Assembly: GCA_009760855.2 (NCBI GenBank)
Contig: WPIO01000007.1
Span: 1,602,501 to 1,612,500, forward strand
Source: Cristatella mucedo
Taxonomy: Eukaryota > Bryozoa > Phylactolaemata > Cristatellidae
Reading direction: 5' to 3'
Length of the DNA stretch: 10,000 nucleotides
In this document: one piece after another, positions 8,291-10,000 of the stretch
Layout of the letters: each line of letters starts with the position of its first letter
How positions within the stretch are numbered: the first letter of the stretch is position 1
The notes under the pieces: generated by a model
Database searches by the model: none
What the model was told of the DNA's origin: nothing
Seen by the model: the letters and a program-made list of their open reading frames with translations, nothing else
Program-made: the position numbers and the translations under genes

Positions 8291-8666
8291 AAGGGCCACA
8301 CTAGCAGGACCAAGAAGAAACAGACTGTGGGACCCAGCTGACCTCTTTCTTCTTTAAGAAAATGATTTACATTAAGCCTTAAGCGTAGGAAACAAAGCAT
8401 CCGATAAGGATTGCATCTCATGTTTTCTAAATAACGCCAACGACTAGAAACAGTTTTAGTCACCAGGAAGGATGCGATAGAGATGAGTTGCTCGATCAAA
8501 TGTCAAGCCACAGGCATGCAGAACTGGATTGACCACTCTCGAAGGATGAATATTTATTAGTCATTATCCCATTATTTCCCATGGCGACGACCACGAAGTC
8601 AACCGGGTGTTTCTTTTGCCTTGCTGATTCTATTAACTGTTTACTGCAGCCTTGCTACTTCCTCTC
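8291..8666. other. Unannotated spacer
   Basis: A possible stem, AAGAAGAAA (8312-8320) with TTTCTTCTT (8346-8354), is the only structure seen. No supported gene is present. Confidence 0.5.
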
Positions 8667-8714
8667 CTTGTACAGCAATCAAACAAATACCTTGTACAGC
8701 AATGATACAAATAC
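8667..8714. repeat. 24-bp tandem duplication, two copies
   Basis: CTTGTACAGCAATCAAACAAATAC at 8667-8690 is followed at once by a copy with two changes at 8691-8714. The unit is a multiple of three, so in the small plus-strand frame at 8581-8769 it gives LYSNQTNT then LYSNDTNT. That frame is otherwise unrecognised. Slippage explains the duplication without any coding constraint. Confidence 0.93.
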
Positions 8715-9558
8715 CAGTCGCCCTGTAAATCGTCTTAGAGATATCGTTGCACCGCCCATGGCCACTTGATAACGAAGACCTGAGCTCTTATCTTGGTCGT
8801 GAGCTGTACACATCGTTGGCTGCAAGGAGGTAGATAATAGTGTAAGTAGGTTCAGACGCCCTTGACCTTTGAGAACGGTCAGAATTAGCAGCCCAATATT
8901 GGGTGGCTCCGGATCTTCAGTCAACCAATGGAAGGCCATGTTAGGACTGTGGACCCAATGCCTTGCGGTCCGTATGTCAACGTGGTTGTCGGCAACCTGA
9001 CCGTGCCTCAAAAAGGCTGCCGGCTGGCCACGTAGGCGTCTGAATCCGTAATCCCATCGAAATGCCGTGTAAGAATCGCCGTTTGTGCACTAGCTTGTTT
9101 GCTACTCCGACGTATGAGCAGGCTTCAAGCGATTGCAAGTACAGCGGCGGTCAGAACCGTGAGCGGGCATTTCGCGAGTACACACGGTGCACACTATTTT
9201 TCGACAGAGACTTGCTCCGAGCTGCTTGAACAAGCTCCTCTCGAGGCGGTTGCTACTCGACCTTTACTATTGTCCGCTAGGAGAGGAAGTATCGTCCGAA
9301 AACGTGCCTCGGCCACGATCTTTTGGGCACCGTGAACTTTTCGGCACATCGAGCTTACCAGTCCAAGCCAGATACCGGCCTTGCTGGCGCCAGTATAGGT
9401 CAATTTGGAGACTCGAACGGCGCTGTGTGTCAGGCGAAAGATTCTCACTCCTTGCCTAGCCTTCGACCCCCCAACTGGCTAGCCAATGCGCTCGACGTTA
9501 AGCCAGTGCCGTATAAGCCACGGACAAAATAGTCAGGTCCAGCAACCTCACGCTTGAC
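8715..9558. other. Unannotated spacer
   Basis: Overlapping frames of 69-110 codons exist on both strands (for example minus 8679-9011 and plus 9187-9459). None shows a recognisable motif and the competing frames argue against coding. No repeat ends or RNA-gene boxes were found. Confidence 0.5.
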
Positions 9559-9584
9559 GGTCCGTTATGAAGGTCCGTTATGAA
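9559..9584. repeat. 13-bp tandem duplication
   Basis: GGTCCGTTATGAA occurs twice back to back without mismatch, followed by GGT, for about 2.2 copies. This is a minor slippage product. Confidence 0.93.
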
Positions 9585-9587
9585 GGT

Positions 9588-10000
9588 TTACCTCTGAGCG
9601 CTTACGAAATTGTAAGACCGCGATCTAGCAGTCGCAGCGTCCGAGTCCATTAGTTCTCACTAAATCTTACTAAAAGGAGCAGGTTTTCGGCCAATGACAG
9701 TGCGAGCCTGCCGCATCTTAGGCCGAAGGTAGGGCTGTCGTACTTTTAGATCCTGGTCCAGGCAGTTCATTATTGCATACTGCCAACTGGGGAGGGTGAC
9801 GCCTGCTGGCTGTTAAATCTGCCGAACTTTCCTTGTTTGTTCCTTTCCACTAGTTTGCAACGATATCAAGGTTTGATTCGCTGTGGTACACATTATACCA
9901 GTGCGATTTCGGCTTGAATGCGAAAGGCCGTTTGAATTCGTTCACAAAAACCCGTCGTGATGTCGTGATCTGCCTAGATCAGGACCGCGTAGGCAGCAGG
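9588..10000. other. Unannotated right edge
   Basis: No open frame longer than chance, no tRNA-like box and no repeat was identified up to the window edge. A small CGTCGTGATGTCGTGATC duplication lies near 9953-9970. Confidence 0.5.

Noticed and set aside
8032-8499. 155-codon minus-strand open frame, the longest in the window, with hydrophobic stretches
   Set aside because: About one frame this long is expected by chance in 20 kb of two-strand sequence. No motif was recognised, and the frame overlaps an inverted repeat that shapes its composition.
9121-9145. GCTTCAAGCGATTGC, reminiscent of an Alu-like phrase
   Set aside because: The match is too short and nothing around it resembles a 7SL-derived element.

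Overview
The window looks like a gene-poor, repeat-rich stretch of a metazoan nuclear genome. Three observations point to an animal. There is a decayed reverse transcriptase fragment of the CR1/L2 type at the left edge, a family known from animals. There is a tRNA-derived SINE-like element with an L2-style 3' tail. There are also very long dinucleotide arrays, including an uninterrupted (GA)93. I see no bacterial operon structure, no ribosome-binding-site/ORF pattern and no convincing intact protein-coding gene. The sequence alone does not let me name the phylum: fish, lancelet, mollusc, annelid and flatworm all remain possible.

Layout. Positions 1-495 (minus strand) hold the LINE reverse transcriptase remnant. 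It runs off the left edge, carries several frameshifts and stops, and has a degraded catalytic box. Positions 496-1189 are featureless. Positions 1190-1833 are richer in GC and CAGCTG/TGCAGC words and are open in several overlapping frames; one minus-strand frame has a cysteine-dense patch, but no family is recognised. Positions 2361-2600 hold the (GA)93 array grading into GACA/GATA-type repeats. Positions 2948-2993 (minus strand) contain a tRNA-promoter-like relic with A-box-like and B-box sequences unusually close together. Positions 3812-3945 (plus strand) hold a SINE-like element with A box, B box and an AAAGCGC...GCGCTATGCAAAT tail. Positions 4271-4549 hold an open frame of plausible amino-acid composition but no known identity. 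Positions 6169-6513 are a compound (CA)n array with long perfectly alternating purine-pyrimidine runs. From 7.7 to 9.6 kb there are several short tandem duplications and one spaced inverted repeat.

How the parts relate. The only functional link I can propose is LINE-SINE partnership: CR1/L2-type enzymes recognise 3' tails like the one on the SINE, and a relative of that enzyme family lies at the window's left edge. Both copies look old and inactive. The remaining landscape fits intergenic or intronic DNA shaped by retroelement decay and replication slippage. I did not find a convincing new biological system here.
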